From Amaranthus tricolor (Eukaryota > Streptophyta > Magnoliopsida > Caryophyllales > Amaranthaceae): a DNA stretch of 64,000 bases. The notes below the pieces were generated by a model. That model ran no database searches. It was not told the DNA's origin and saw only the letters and a program-made list of their open reading frames with translations. Each line of letters starts with the position of its first letter. Within the stretch, counting starts at the first letter, position 1. Shown in pieces: positions 23,673 through 36,300 of the stretch. The position numbers were made by a program, and so were the translations under genes. Location of the stretch: positions 35,132,422 through 35,196,421 of the forward strand of contig NC_080048.1 in the NCBI RefSeq assembly GCF_026212465.1, read 5' to 3'.

Positions 23673-24053
23673 AGGGAAATTACATGTAGCGACCCTGAAT
23701 TTTTTGCTTTTCTACGTGGTAGAGGTAAACAATAAATCCACGTGATGACCCTTAGCTTCCAATTTTTCCTTGTGGTGATCCGTTGGACAATGTGTTAAAT
23801 TTTTTTTTATTAAATTAACTACTTATTTCGACTAAATTACGAAATATGTAGCCAAGTAGGATGATCTCGAGGTCTTTTTTTTGAAAAAAAGTCATTGTGT
23901 TCGGAAAACATAACTGAAAGTTAACAAAAAGACTCCTTTTTATCTACCACGTGGAAAAGTTGGTATCTTAAGATCACAACGTGAATTTAAAAAAAATATT
24001 TATCTGCCATATGAAAAAGCCGATAATTTAGGGGTATTGCGTGGAATTTCCCT
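23673..24053. mobile_element. Small foldback element with long inverted ends
   Basis: Left AGGGAAATTACATG and complemented right AGGGAAATTCCACG begin an imperfect inverted repeat of about 55 bp. It includes the shared blocks GCTTTTC/GCTTTTT and GTGGTAGA/ATGGCAGA. The right half repeats part of the same motif in tandem. The 9-bp flanks are not a clean duplication. It is probably a Mutator-type MITE. Confidence 0.55.
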
Positions 24054-24111
24054 TTCTATTCATTTCTTTGTATTATTTTGTTACAAGTCTTCTTTTTCTT
24101 TTCTTTTTCAA

Positions 24112-25443
24112 AAAGGAAAAATTACAAAAAAACTACCTAATTTATAGCACCTTTTGAAAAAAAACTTCAAATTTAATTTTTTTTGCAAAAAACTACCTTA
24201 TATGATATTTTTGTTTTCAAAAGACTATCACTTGACGGAAACCATCAGATGACCGTCAAGTGGGGCGTTGACTTTGCATGTGAGAGGCATGTGACTTCAT
24301 TAAACGTACCATTTCCTCAATTCCTTTTCTTTATTTCCCTCCTATTTTCTAATTTTACCCCTATTGTTTGCATACATACATTGTCTTCTTAATTCTTCTT
24401 TTCTTTCGTTTATTGTACTTCTATTAATCACTTCAATTACATCATGCCTTCATCCTCTTCAATAGAAAATCCCAAAGTTGATAAGTATGGTTGATAAATT
24501 TTCAAAGATTGAGTTCTTGATTTTAGCGGTAAATGTTAATGTAATTATTTTCATAACTTTAAATTTGAGGAACTTTTTAAAAGTTTGAAAAAGATATAGC
24601 AGAATCTGACACTCCAGCATTTTTTTCACCCTTTTTTCTTCTTTTTCACTTTTTAATTTAGTTAAATTTGAGGTAATTTTTTGGGAAATTTGAAGAACAA
24701 CTACACTACTTTGATTATTTTCATTTTGGATTTTTAGGTTATTAAAGTTTTGAACTTGATGAAATTTGGGGAATATTGAGTGTAATTGGATCAGTTTTAA
24801 TGTCATTAATCTTAAAGCTTTCAACTTGAATCAATGAAAACTGAGAGATATCTGAAGATTAATGAAAATCAATTTGCATGCTTTAATTATGTGGGAGAAC
24901 ATAATTTATTCATTATGGGTATATGAGAAACACCACACACAACCACACTTACCCACTTAAGCACCCTTAAGACCCAACTTCGATCGGTGATCCTAAGCCG
25001 TGCCTCCCACCACTAAAGTTGGAAGGGCAAGTTGGGTTGATTGATTGGTTGGTTGGTTAGAGGGGTAGGTTGGGGTTGTCGACTAAAGTTGGATGTTAAG
25101 TGATGTTTGAGTTGGTAAGGGAGGTTGCGATAATGATGGATCGGCGACACTAAATGAGTATGACTATAAAAATGGTTTACTCTAGGTGTGAGTGAATATT
25201 AAGATTTTTCTTTTTTTTTTGTTAAAATACTTATTTTAATTTAAAAGTATTTTTAAAAAATATAAGATTTATTGGAAAATGCCACGTAGACAATTTAACA
25301 ACTTAAGTTGGTCAAAATGCTAAAAGGAGATCATATGTCTGTCACGTGTAAAGTCAAATAGCACTTAATAGTCAATTAAGAGGTTTTGTAATTTTTTGCA
25401 AAAGAAACTATAGATTAGGGAGTGTTTTTGTAATATTTCCTTT
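24112..25443. mobile_element. Non-autonomous element with 35-bp inverted ends
   Basis: The left end (AAGGAAAAATTACAAAAA, then CTACCTAATTTATAG) and the complemented right end (AAGGAAATATTACAAAAA, then CTCCCTAATCTATAG) are about 35-bp inverted repeats. The 1.3-kb interior has no transposase and no convincing gene. I found no clear TSD. The arrangement suggests a Mutator-like deletion derivative. Confidence 0.5.
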
Positions 25444-25797
25444 CTAAAACTACTACTCATCATCTTCCTGACCACCCAAAACCCTTTCCCCAAACACATT
25501 ACCAAAAACCACACAGCAATTCCCCCTTCCTTCCTCTCATTTCACGCATCATCCTTACCCCATCTCCCCTTTGGGTGTTCTAAAGATCACCAACAATCTT
25601 CGATTATCCTTGAATTTGAATTGAACAATTATTCTTCTCCCTCATTCGTTTGCCTGGATTCTTGAAGAACAACAAACCTCATTGCTCTTCCTTCTCGAAT
25701 CTTGTTCGAAAATGAAAAACAAAAACAACATCCTAATTGCCTAATTTGATATTCGAAAAATCAGTCACTCACGTTCCTTGTTTCATACAGAAATACA
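25444..25797 (+). other. Pyrimidine-rich, leader-like segment
   Basis: CT-rich sequence (CCCTTTCCCC, TTCCCCCTTCCTTCC) of the kind found in plant 5' leaders. It runs up to the Copia fragment and may continue at 27411. I cannot assign it to a gene with confidence; PUKI is the nearest downstream plus-strand gene. Confidence 0.3.
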
Positions 25798-25814
25798 GTG
25801 ATTCCCTCCAATTA

Positions 25815-26732
25815 CTAACTGATTTTCTTGAAGAACGAAACGCAGCCTTGATTTCTTGTTGCTCCTGAATTAGTACCATGTAATTCGAAACAAGTACCAC
25901 GCTCATGACCACGCTTCTTACAATAAGAACAAAGAAGAGCAGATTTATCAAGCACAGGAGGTCTTGAACGAGACCGAGAATGAACATTCGAGAGAGCAAA
26001 CACATGGGTGTCGATGTCAGTAGACTTTGTGCGAGCAATGGAGCGGGAACGTTCCTCTTGAAGGAAGGTTTGATAAGCACGATCAATGTCCGGGGAAGGC
26101 ATCTGAGACAAGAGATTAGTGCGAACCGTACCATAAATGTCATCATCAATTCCAATATAAAACTGATGTAATATTTCTTCATCCCGATCTTGGCGAAATT
26201 TATTCACAACACCACAAGTACACAGACCACAACTACAATGAGGAATAGGTTTCAAACGATCAAGTTCATCATAGAGCCCCATAAGTTTAGTATAATAGTC
26301 CTCAATTGTCATAGATTTCAATTGACGACAATCCGTAATTTGCGCTCGAAGTTGTTGAATACGCGGGCCATTAGCAACACAGTAACGTTTTTCAAGATAC
26401 AACCATAAAGCCCGAGCCGTATCATGAAAGGGTATTGAAGAAACAATTTTAGGGTCAAGAGTACGATTAATCCAAGATACAATCATGGAATTAACAGTTT
26501 CCCAATCAAGAATATCATGAGCAGTAGTCGGTTTAACAATGGAACCATCAACAAAACCAAATTTACGACGGGATTTTAAAGATAAAGTAATAGCACGAGA
26601 CCAAGAAAGATAATTATCACCTTTGAGAATGATATGAGAGATGAAATTACCCGGTTGATCGCCGGAGCCAAGATAGAATGGAGAAGTAATATCAATCACT
26701 TGTGAATCAGTGGACTTCGGTTCACCCGTCAT
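25815..26732 (-). pseudogene. Copia gag, C-terminally truncated
   Basis: The frame opens with MTGEPKS (ATG at 26732) and runs about 305 codons. It has the plant Copia gag signatures GDNYLSWSRAITLSLKS and RRKFGFVDGSIVKP, a CSCGLCTCG segment and a CCHC knuckle, CSYCKKRGHERGTC, near its end. The final residues look frameshifted, because the alternative frame gives a basic run (RSSRKS). The frame itself is intact over gag, unlike the other copy at 17096. Some structural protein could still be made, but nothing downstream of gag survives. Confidence 0.8.
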
Positions 26733-27258
26733 GATGTAAAAGCAAGCGTGGATCAATCACAAATCAAAAGAAACCAAAAACGCAACAAACCAGCAATAGA
26801 AGAAACGCAACAAATCAATAGAAGAAGAAACCAGCAACAAACCAAAAGAAACCAATCAATCGAGAATCAAACCAGAAACCAGAATCAAACCAGAAACCTA
26901 GAAACGCAAATCAAACGCAAATCAAACGCTGAGACCAGAATCAAACGCAGAAACCAATCGAAGAAACCAGAAACCAATCAAAATCAAAACCAGAAGAAAC
27001 CAAAGAAAATCAAAAGAAGAAACCAAAGCAATCGCTGAGTCCAAATCAATCGAAGAAACCAATCGAAAACGCAGAAACCAATCGAAAAACAAAAAAACAG
27101 AAAGTCAATCGAAGAGATCAATCGAAGAAACCAGAAGGAAGAAAACGCAATCGTTGAAAATCAATTGAAAGGAGAAGAAACGCAGGGAAAAACAGAGGAG
27201 AAAGCAAGAGAAAGAAAATGAGATATGTTGTCAGGCAGAGAAAGCAAATCTGATACCA
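26733..27258 (-). repeat. Low-complexity Copia leader
   Basis: About 500 bp dominated on the plus strand by irregular repeats of GAAACCAATC and AATCAAAC. It lies between the primer-binding site (27246-27258) and gag. Open frames across it are an effect of the composition. Confidence 0.7.
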
Positions 27259-27405
27259 TGTTAAGATTTGGGTATTTTCCCCCTTGTTTATTCATAAAAC
27301 CATCAAGAGTATATATATACATGATCAAACAAAAATAATTGGGCCAAAGTTAAAATAAAGCCCATAATGCAAAATACATCGAAATTAAATGTAAATTGTT
27401 CAACA
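27259..27405 (-). repeat. Copia LTR (147 bp)
   Basis: Bounded by TGTTAAG and TTCAACA on the plus strand, with a TATATATATAC promoter-like stretch inside, and adjoining the primer-binding site at 27246-27258. Confidence 0.8.
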
Positions 27406-27410
27406 GTGAT

Positions 27411-30280
27411 TACAACACCACAGTTTCAATAGCGGAGTCCTAATTTCTTGCGCCTGAAGTTTGAAGACCCATTATTTTCTTTCCCGTAAATCTTGTGTCG
27501 AGATTCTTGAAGGAAGGTATTAAAGTCTTTACTGAATATAACTTCTTTTTTTTCAATTACTTTTGGTTACCCAATTCATTATACCCTTCTTGCTATATTA
27601 TATTATTCATGTCAAATTCTATCAAAAATCTTTGCATGAGATTAATTAGTTAATTGAGACTTATTATATGTATTGTTCAACTAAAAAGAGATGGATTTTG
27701 TGTTGCTTGATATTAGTTAGTGGAAAATTGAGATTTATGGATTTTGTTGAAAAATGCTTCTTGATGGTAAAATGTTGGGTATTTTGACATTCTTGGATAA
27801 ATTAATAGATTCATTTTGAGTATTATTGATTGTGGGATAGATATCTTTGTGGTTAATTAAGTATATAATTTGGAGAAGGGGATAAATGACTATGGTTATA
27901 GGCTTTGTTGGGTAAACATTTGTTATTGATGAAGTATTGGATAATTAATGTTCTTGAAGTCGATTATTAGTATCTTTGGAGCGATTATTGACCTTGGGTT
28001 GGATGCATGCTTATTAAAATCACGATTCTGATCTACGATTCTAATATTTTACAATCCAAAAACAAGCGAGCAATTTGAATCGTGGGTAGAATCGTAAGTT
28101 GGTAGAATCTTACGATTCTAATTACAATAAAATTTGTAGAGGTAGAATCATAACACTATTCTACGATCCTACGATTTAGCGATCAGATTCTACAAATTTA
28201 TTCTTAATTTTTATTAGTTTTTTTTATGTATTTTACTTTCAATTCAACGATCCAACATTATAATTTTTAAATAATACATTTCTTTATTGGTATGAAGATT
28301 CAAAATAATTATTAATTAATTTTCCATTTCAATCTTAAAAGTGAAGCAAATGGAACTTTTGAGATGGAAATATTATGACTAAATAGGAAATTTAGGTTTA
28401 TTATAGAATCTTACGATCCTACGATTCGATTCTACCTCTCCAAACGATTCTAATTATAATCCCGATTTTAACAACTTTGGTTGGATTTCTACCCTGTGTT
28501 AATTATATATACAATGGAGGACTATGAATATTGGTAAAGCTTTAAGAGAATGCAGACAATTATATACTTGTGGCTATAATGATTGTTGGTGCATAATGAT
28601 TGGACTAAATTAGGGCATGTACAATTATAATGATTTGAAATGCTAGACAATGCTTAGATTGAGAAAAACATGAGAATATGAGCGTTATTCAACCTTGGTT
28701 TTCTTTTGATTATTATGGGAAATCGTTACTTATTAGATGTTGTACGTTTAGAATAAATTCTTGGTTATATTACGATCTTAGGAAGAGATGTAATAAGTTA
28801 TATGTTAGTATAGTAGCATCGAACGCACTTTGTTGATAATGTTTATTGTTATGCTTCAGGATTCTCTGTGGAACCATTCTAGCTGATAGATGCGAATCAA
28901 ACCCGACTCTATGAAGCGTCATCGTTGGTGAGTAGTTGTAGACTTGTAGTCCTTTAAAAGGGTCTGGCCAGACTTCATTCCTTGAAAATAGTTTATTAAA
29001 GTGGTCTTGAATTTGCTAACTATTGAGACAAATTTGTTGTGACTACTTATGTTGTTATTGTGATGTAGTCAATGGATCGAGCTCACGAGCTGGTCATTGA
29101 CAGAGTAGAGGGAAAATGTCCCATACTCCCAATTTTGAGGTGAATTGTCATTTAACTGTTGACTAGCTTTACCCGAAGGGACATAGTCTTAGAGCTATGG
29201 GTGTTTCTTTTAACTAGACTCTAATGCTCACAAAGATGTAGGACTAATGTTGCTTTTAAGTCCTTTATTTTGTTTTATCACGTTATGTTTGGTTTTGGAT
29301 TGCTTCTTTTCATTCAGTTAAATCTGACTCTATGTTGTTTCCTTCTTTTAGATTGCTAGCAAATCGGTACCATTCGGGAAGAAAACAGGTAATTGAGTTG
29401 AATAGTGCATTTGGAAGATCCTTTTGAGTTGAGTTTGCTTAAGTGTTGTATTGGTTATGTTGGACCTTAGTAATCTATGATGTATATTTGGTTTTGTTGA
29501 TTCTGTTGGACTAGTAGACATTCATACCGTCATGTTTTATTTTATGGGTTCTTGGTATAGCTGTTTGAATTGAGAATTAGCTCTCATAGACGGTGACTTG
29601 GGATTTGTGATATGATTTTATAGGAGATTGTTTTGACCTTGTCTTCATTTTGGGTATATTAATTCGTAACAACTTCTCTTACTTAGTCTATAAATAAGTC
29701 TTGTTGTTACATAAAAATATAAGACTTTAAAGATCAATTCCAAGACTTAAGTCGGTTTGGTTTTACTTCTTAAATTTGGTATTATAATTTTTGTAAAAAA
29801 ATTTCAATTCCAAGACTTAAAAGACCTAATTCAAGTCTTAAAAGACCGATTCCAACATTATCTTGAATTTGATCTTTTAAGTCTCAAATTTGGATTGAAA
29901 AAACATTATATAAAAAAATGAAAATCGTTGTATGAGACGGTCTCATCAAGAGACGCATCCAATGCATGACTTAAATAGTTCATCTAATACCTACGATGAG
30001 AATGTGAGCTCTTTATTGGCTCCTTATTTGAAGCACTTTCTTTGAGAGACGATTTCTTATAAGAATAGCTAAAAAAAATATTGGTTGGACCTTTGTTGAA
30101 GTTAATGCTTGGAATTGACAATTTAATCATGAAATTGACATTTTACGTCTTGGAATGAGCAATTTAAGGTTTGGTTTTGGATGATTTAAAAACCTTATTG
30201 GGTTGGGCTTTTCATGTGGTTGCGTGGATATAACGGTTTCATAGAAGATTTTCTGAATAATCTTTGTTGTACTCCTATAG
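27411..30280 (+). other. Region with possible non-coding upstream exons of PUKI
   Basis: Three short segments are bounded by good splice signals on the plus strand. They are a segment ending at AAG/GTATTA (27519), one at about 28860-28936 (TTCAG before it, TTG/GTGAGT after it), and one at about 29352-29388 (TTTTAG before it, ACAG/GTAATT after it). They could be leader exons of the kinase gene, whose first coding exon is at 30320. None carries a convincing ATG in frame. A MITE lies at 28013-28476. Confidence 0.3.
28013..28476. mobile_element. MITE-like element with ACGATTC motifs
   Basis: Left end TTAAAATCACGATTCT and complemented right end TTAAAATCGGGATT form inverted repeats. The interior contains many inverted copies of TACGATTCTA. 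There is no coding capacity. TSD not resolved. Confidence 0.5.
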
Positions 30281-30319
30281 CTTGTATAACAAGTGCGAAG
30301 GGGGCAAAACTCAAAGAAG

Positions 30320-33300
30320 ATGGAAAAATTGAAGGCAATGCCAGTGATAATCGGAGGGATGGTTTTTGATATTCATGCCACTACTTCTATACCTTCTACG
30401 TTCAAAACCACTACTCCTGGCAAGGTTTGCTTTCTTTTTTTTGTTTGTTTTTCCTTTTATTTCTTCAAATTTTTGTATATCTTTTTCTTCGTTTCCCGCC
30501 TCCCTAATTTTCATAGTTCAATTGGTGGGTAATGGGTTTGACATGAGCAATTGGGTGATGGAGTAGAAGTATAATGATGAGGAATAAATCCCTCTTTTCC
30601 CTTATAAAATTAGGCTGTTGGGTAAATTTCATAAATTAGTTGTTGGATGAGGGTTAGAAATGAGCAATTGGGTAATGGAGTAGAATTATGATGATAAGAA
30701 ACAAGTTCCCCTTTCCCCTTTAAAAATTAGGTGATTGGGTGAATTTCCTAATCAATTGGTGGATTAGGGTTAGAAATGAGCAATTGGGTTATGAAATAGA
30801 AGTATAATGATGAGGAACAAATCCCCCTTTCCCCTTTAAAAATTAGGTAATTGGGTGAGTTTCATAATTCAATTGGTGGGTTAGGGTTCGAAATGAGCAA
30901 TTGGGTTCGAAATAGAAGTATAATGATGAGGAACAAACCACTCTAAAGATATCATCTTTTTTTTTCTCTGCAGATTGAATTTATGCTAGGAGGTGTAGCA
31001 AGAAATATTGCTGAGTGCCTGTTAAAGCTCGGAACAAAGTCCTTCTTGATTAGTGCTCTGGGATGTGACCTAGCAGGTTCTGCATTACTTTGTTTACTGA
31101 AGGTGCATCTTGAATTTCTTGAAATTGTTTTTACCCAACTGCCATTTTTGAATCCTGCATTAGACTACTGGTGTTTCTGCTGCGTACTTGATGAGGCCAT
31201 GTTTTTGAAAGTTCTAGCTCTATCAAAATCATTGTCATACTATTAAACTTTTGTTGCAACTTCTTTTTGTCAAATAGCTAGATTCTAGCTTGTGTGTCTG
31301 ATTTTTTGTTCATCATTTTTACGTTATGTTTGTCATTCTAGTTCGAGTGTATGAGTGTTATATTTTTTGAGTATTATATACAGTTGGTCATATTATGGCA
31401 AAAATGACACATTTTGCTTTTTGAAACAGGAGACCTGTTATTGGAACAATGGAAATCTGCTGGGTTACTGACAGAAGGTGGGGTTCTTTTGTACAACTTG
31501 ATTGCCATTATGCAACTTATTAGTTTCATTTGACTTTTCACCAACTTTTAGGTGGGTCAACTGAGACCACTTGATAAGGAGAGAGTGGAGTTTAAGTATG
31601 TTGTTATTACATCATTAGATTAATTATTCCTTCCAAAATCTGATTTTTCCCCAAAATCTGAAAAACAGTAAATGGACCCAAAATTTCACCAATTTACTCC
31701 CTCCTAAACAGAAAATTAGAAGTAAGAACAAAGCATTTTGAATTACACAATCAAAGACTAATCAAAATTCATAATTAAGGATACATTACATTAAATTGTT
31801 CCAAATGAAAAAAATTACGTAGATCGAAACCAGAGTTCGTTTCTTGAACTCGGAAACAAACCCAATCAACAAAAATCGAATCCAAAGTTGAAGAAACAAA
31901 CCCAGATCCATGGTTTCGATTGGAAAAACAAATGCAGAATCAAACAACCTAGAGTTAAAGAAACAAACCCAAACAATACAAATCGAAACCAAATAATCCC
32001 AAACAATACAAATATTTTGAAGCAACAAAAATTGAAACCAAAGATGAAGAAACTAAATTAAGTGCATCATCATTTGTACTAGTTGGTTGTGGTGGCCTAG
32101 GATCAAGGAGTCTATTCTATAAATTCATTCTCCTACGATATTGTTCTTCATAATGTCTTGTGGAGATGTATCATCATCCACTAGCAAGTGAATAAAATGA
32201 TTACCATTGACTATACGTATGTGTATAACTTCGTGTATTCCATTTGCTCTTGGATTTTTCCTTATCGGAAGAATCAATACATTGTGATCGGTGTTAGGCT
32301 GTAGATGTTAAGATAAGTCGCTGCAGAATACAAGCCACACAGAGCTTTTTAACCATTGTTGAATAGTTTTCGATCCTTTACAATGACCTCAACCTCATGT
32401 AACTAAGTTATAATGTCCTGTATTAGTTTTCAGTTTAAATCAATTACCCTATGAGCACCTCCTATCTCAGTTATGGATATTGCTCTAAGTTCTCAATTAC
32501 CATCTCCATCAATATCAATCCAATCAAAACATAAGGAATGATGATATGAGGAATAGCTTATGGACATGAAAATCGAGAAAAATCTCCACATGTTGAATTT
32601 GTAAAACATGAAATATTGTAGTTAGAAATAATTAACATTGGCAATATATATTAAAAATAACATCAACAACATTCCATTACCCCAATGTCATTAAATAGAC
32701 ATATGTGCGCAATCTTACTCTTATTTGTGACAAAATATATTAAAGAATGAAAATCTAAATGGACATATCGGATAAGTTGACATTGAAGTCAATAGCGGAT
32801 CGCGATCCATATCGTCTACTTGATTGTCCACTTGATGAAGAAGGAGATCAACATCCTTGTTGTCTTGATGAGGACCGTGTTTACTCAAAGGCACTAGGCA
32901 CACCGCACACACATGACTTATGATGTTAGGTCTCCCCCTACATGGTGTTGTGCCTATGTTATCTATGTACGATTTGGGTGAAGAAGGATGGAAATTAGTG
33001 AGGAAAACTTGGTTTTGTAATTGGTGCAATGAAGAAGGAAACAATAACTGAGATGAAGGAAAAGGAGTGGGAATATTGGACAATATGGTTCATCATGGAT
33101 TCATAGTAATGTGTCTCATGCAATGACCATTTTGTTTGTTAACACTGCCGAGGAAATTCAGAAATAAATTTGGAAAATATCATCTTGGATCTTGGTGCTA
33201 GGAGAAGGTGTTAGCCTTTGGGTGTGAAGGGTACTAAAAAAAGAAAGAAAACCTTACTATCCTTAACGTGTGATGTACGCCAAAACTTAGATAAAATAAA

Positions 33301-36300
33301 ATTCTAAAAACTAGAAGAGAACATAGTAAAAAAATACAAGATAAAATAAATAAAAACAATAAATAAAGTGAATCTGGTGGGGGCTTGCATCGCATGGGCT
33401 TCTAACGTGCTATAAGGTGCTTTCAGGCGCTCGTCTGGAGGAATCGCTTCACCTATCCTAGTATCCTTATTAAAGCGCTCAACCCATTAAACACCAATGT
33501 CTCATGCTTTAAGCATGCCTAAGTGCGCTTTTGATTTATAACTAAGCCAATAGCATTCATCATATTATTACAACCTTAAAATTTAAAACACTTTACAAAT
33601 GGCAATCACTATAGAGACATTATCTATACCAATTTCAATCATCCTTAATACTTAGTAGTAATTTTGGCTTCTCTTTTATATAAATCTTACGTATCTACTC
33701 TTTCTGCAACAGTAATTCACATGGAGATAGGGGGTTTGGGAAAGCATATGTCTGTATATATGACCTTAATAGGTGTATTGTTTGTTGAGATTATTTAGAG
33801 AAGATAACCAATTGTTTGGATAATGCGTCTATTTTTCTATTGAAAATTCTTTCTTTAGGCCCTTGTTTTAAAATGATTGTACTAATACTTTGCACCTATA
33901 TTACTCGGACTCATATATACATGTCTAAGATGGATACATATCCAAGTGTTAGACTTGCCTTTTTTGTGACAACTTCCAAATATTTTCAACCAAATTGAAA
34001 TGTTCAAGTGTCAAGGGTCCAAGATACATGAATTGAAATGAAGAGTCTGCTCAAAGCCTTGCAATAAATAAGTAGACAATACTTTTGGTCGGATATTTGA
34101 TGCAGTTTGTTATAAAAGTATTCCTACTTGAGAAATTGTGTTATAGAGATGCTTTAAACTTCTTTAGCTTTTGTATCAATTTATTTGCACAATTATAGTT
34201 CCACTTAGTGTCATATGATTTGCTACTGTTCTCTTGAATAGCGAATCCAATAAAGGGAATTAAGGTCAGTTTTGAGCTATTTTAGGATCATTTCAATTGA
34301 ATTGCGGATTAAAAAACGAATTAGTTGGCGATATCATGTCACACTGGTTCCACTTAGTATTTAAGTTGCACACTTGATAATTTTAGTGATTACCTGTCTC
34401 AGGTCAAAGGCATTACTAATAGACCTTATCAGAGTATTGAACAGAAAATAAGGAAGCTTGACATTACTCTAGTAGTTAGTTCTATTTTCATCTAAGGATA
34501 CAATGGATGAATGAAACTTTTGCTTGTTCTTATTCTTAAGGATTCATTAATCAGGTATACAACGGGGCTTGGACATTACTACTGCTTCTGTATGCAACAT
34601 GTTCGATGTAAATGGAGATTTGACAGCAGGTGTTGCTAGTGTGGAAACAATTGTGAGTAATACGATTCATCATTTTGGTCACTTGATATGTGTATGTTTA
34701 TTTTTCGTTCATCAAGGAGTTCAAGGGATAACATGTCTTGCTGCTTCAAATTCAGGAAAGATATGTCACTCCTAAATGGATTCAGCAATTCAAGACTATT
34801 GTATACCCTGCTCCCCTGATGTTGGTTGATGCTAATTTGAGCCCTGAAGCTTTAGAGGCTTCATGTAAATGTAAGTTCTCATTTCTTTGTGGTCATTTGA
34901 GATGTCATAGGGAGCCAAAAAGGCAGTCACTTTGAATGAAAGATTGAATATAATCCCTAAAAAGAAGAGATCTTTAAGAACTAATTCTAGTAATCCTTCT
35001 TTGTTTAATTTGAAATCTTCATCCTCCATAAATGATGTTGATGAAGAAATGACAGAAGCTGCTGATATACTGTTATTGTTTGCTTCTGCTGGGGTTGTGC
35101 TTAATTCTGTTGGTAAACTTATAAATGAAGATGATCAAGGGGTGAAAATATTCAAAAAGAGAAGAGTTAATCTAACATTTTTGTTGAATGGAGATGATAA
35201 TGAAAATGGATCAAGTGTCAATCATGATCATAATACTGATTTATTTTGCAGTCAAATGAATAATAAAAACCAGATTTTATGGCTTGCATTACCTGCGTAA
35301 GATAAATAAGAAAGAGAAGACAATGTTTGATTCTGGTGAAGTTTTGGGTGAGCATAAAATAGACGAGGAAGATGTAGTAGCTGCTCAACTAGGGAAAAAT
35401 CTATCAGATCAGAAGGAATCATGTTATGATGACTTGATGCAACAGCATGTGGAAGGAAAGGAGAATGGTGATGATCATACTTAATTCAGGAAATTAACTC
35501 ATACTAACAAATAGCTTTTTGTCGAATACTAACTCATCTTCGGAACAATTTGTTGATTTTTCATCTTTTTGATGTAGATCTAGCATAAATAAAATGATAT
35601 ATAACTAAGTAAACCAGCAGAAAAGATGAAAATACTAGATTTACATCTTGAATACGAAAAAGAACAGTTATATATCATTTTATTTATGCTTCAAATGACA
35701 AGAATAACCTACATCATATATCTCTATCTATTTGTTAAAAGATGAATCTCTCTATTCATTAATTGAACTACCACATTACAATTAATGAAAAAATCAACAA
35801 ATTGTTCCGAAGATGAGTTAGTATGCGACAATAAGCTATTTGTTGGTATGAGTTAGTTTCCTGAATTAAGTATGATCATCACCATTCTCCTTTCCTTCCA
35901 TATGCTGTTGCATTAAGTCACCACAACATGCTTCCTTCTGATCTGATGGATTTTTTCCTTGTTGGACTGCTACTACATCTTCCTCGTCTATCTTATGTTC
36001 AACCAAAGCTTCACCATAATCAAACATTGTCTTTTTTTTTCTTATTTGCCTTACGCACGTAATGCAAGCCATAAAATCTGGTTTCATTATTCATTTGATT
36101 GCAAAGTAAATCAGTATTATGATCATGATTGACACTTGATCCATTTTCATTATCATCTCCATTCGAAAAAAATATTAGATTCACTTTTTTCTTTTTGAAT
36201 ATTTTCATCCCTTGATCATCATCTTCATTTTTACGTTTACCAGCAGAATTAAGCACAACCCCAGCAGAAGCAAACAATAACAATATATCAGCAGCTTCTG

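Larger units (their letters stand above)
25803..27405 (-). mobile_element. Copia fragment with one LTR
   Basis: On the minus strand an LTR of 147 bp (27405-27259, TGTTGAACAA to CTTAACA) is followed by a primer site, TGGTATCAGATTTGC. Next comes an A- and GAAACC-rich leader of about 500 bp, then gag. Sequence stops after the zinc knuckle; there is no protease, polymerase or second LTR. GTGAT occurs on both sides (25798-25802 and 27406-27410), which would fit a TSD around a truncated cDNA. Only the LTR side is a firm boundary. Confidence 0.7.

Noticed and set aside
26748..27038. Open frame rich in Asn, Gln, Arg and Lys on the plus strand
   Set aside because: It is the low-complexity leader of the Copia fragment read in the antisense direction; no domain or codon pattern supports it.
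32721..33083. 120-codon minus-strand open frame in PUKI intron 3
   Set aside because: It has no recognisable domain, has low-complexity Ser/Pro/His content and no homologous frame nearby. It may be part of an unknown insertion but cannot be called a gene.
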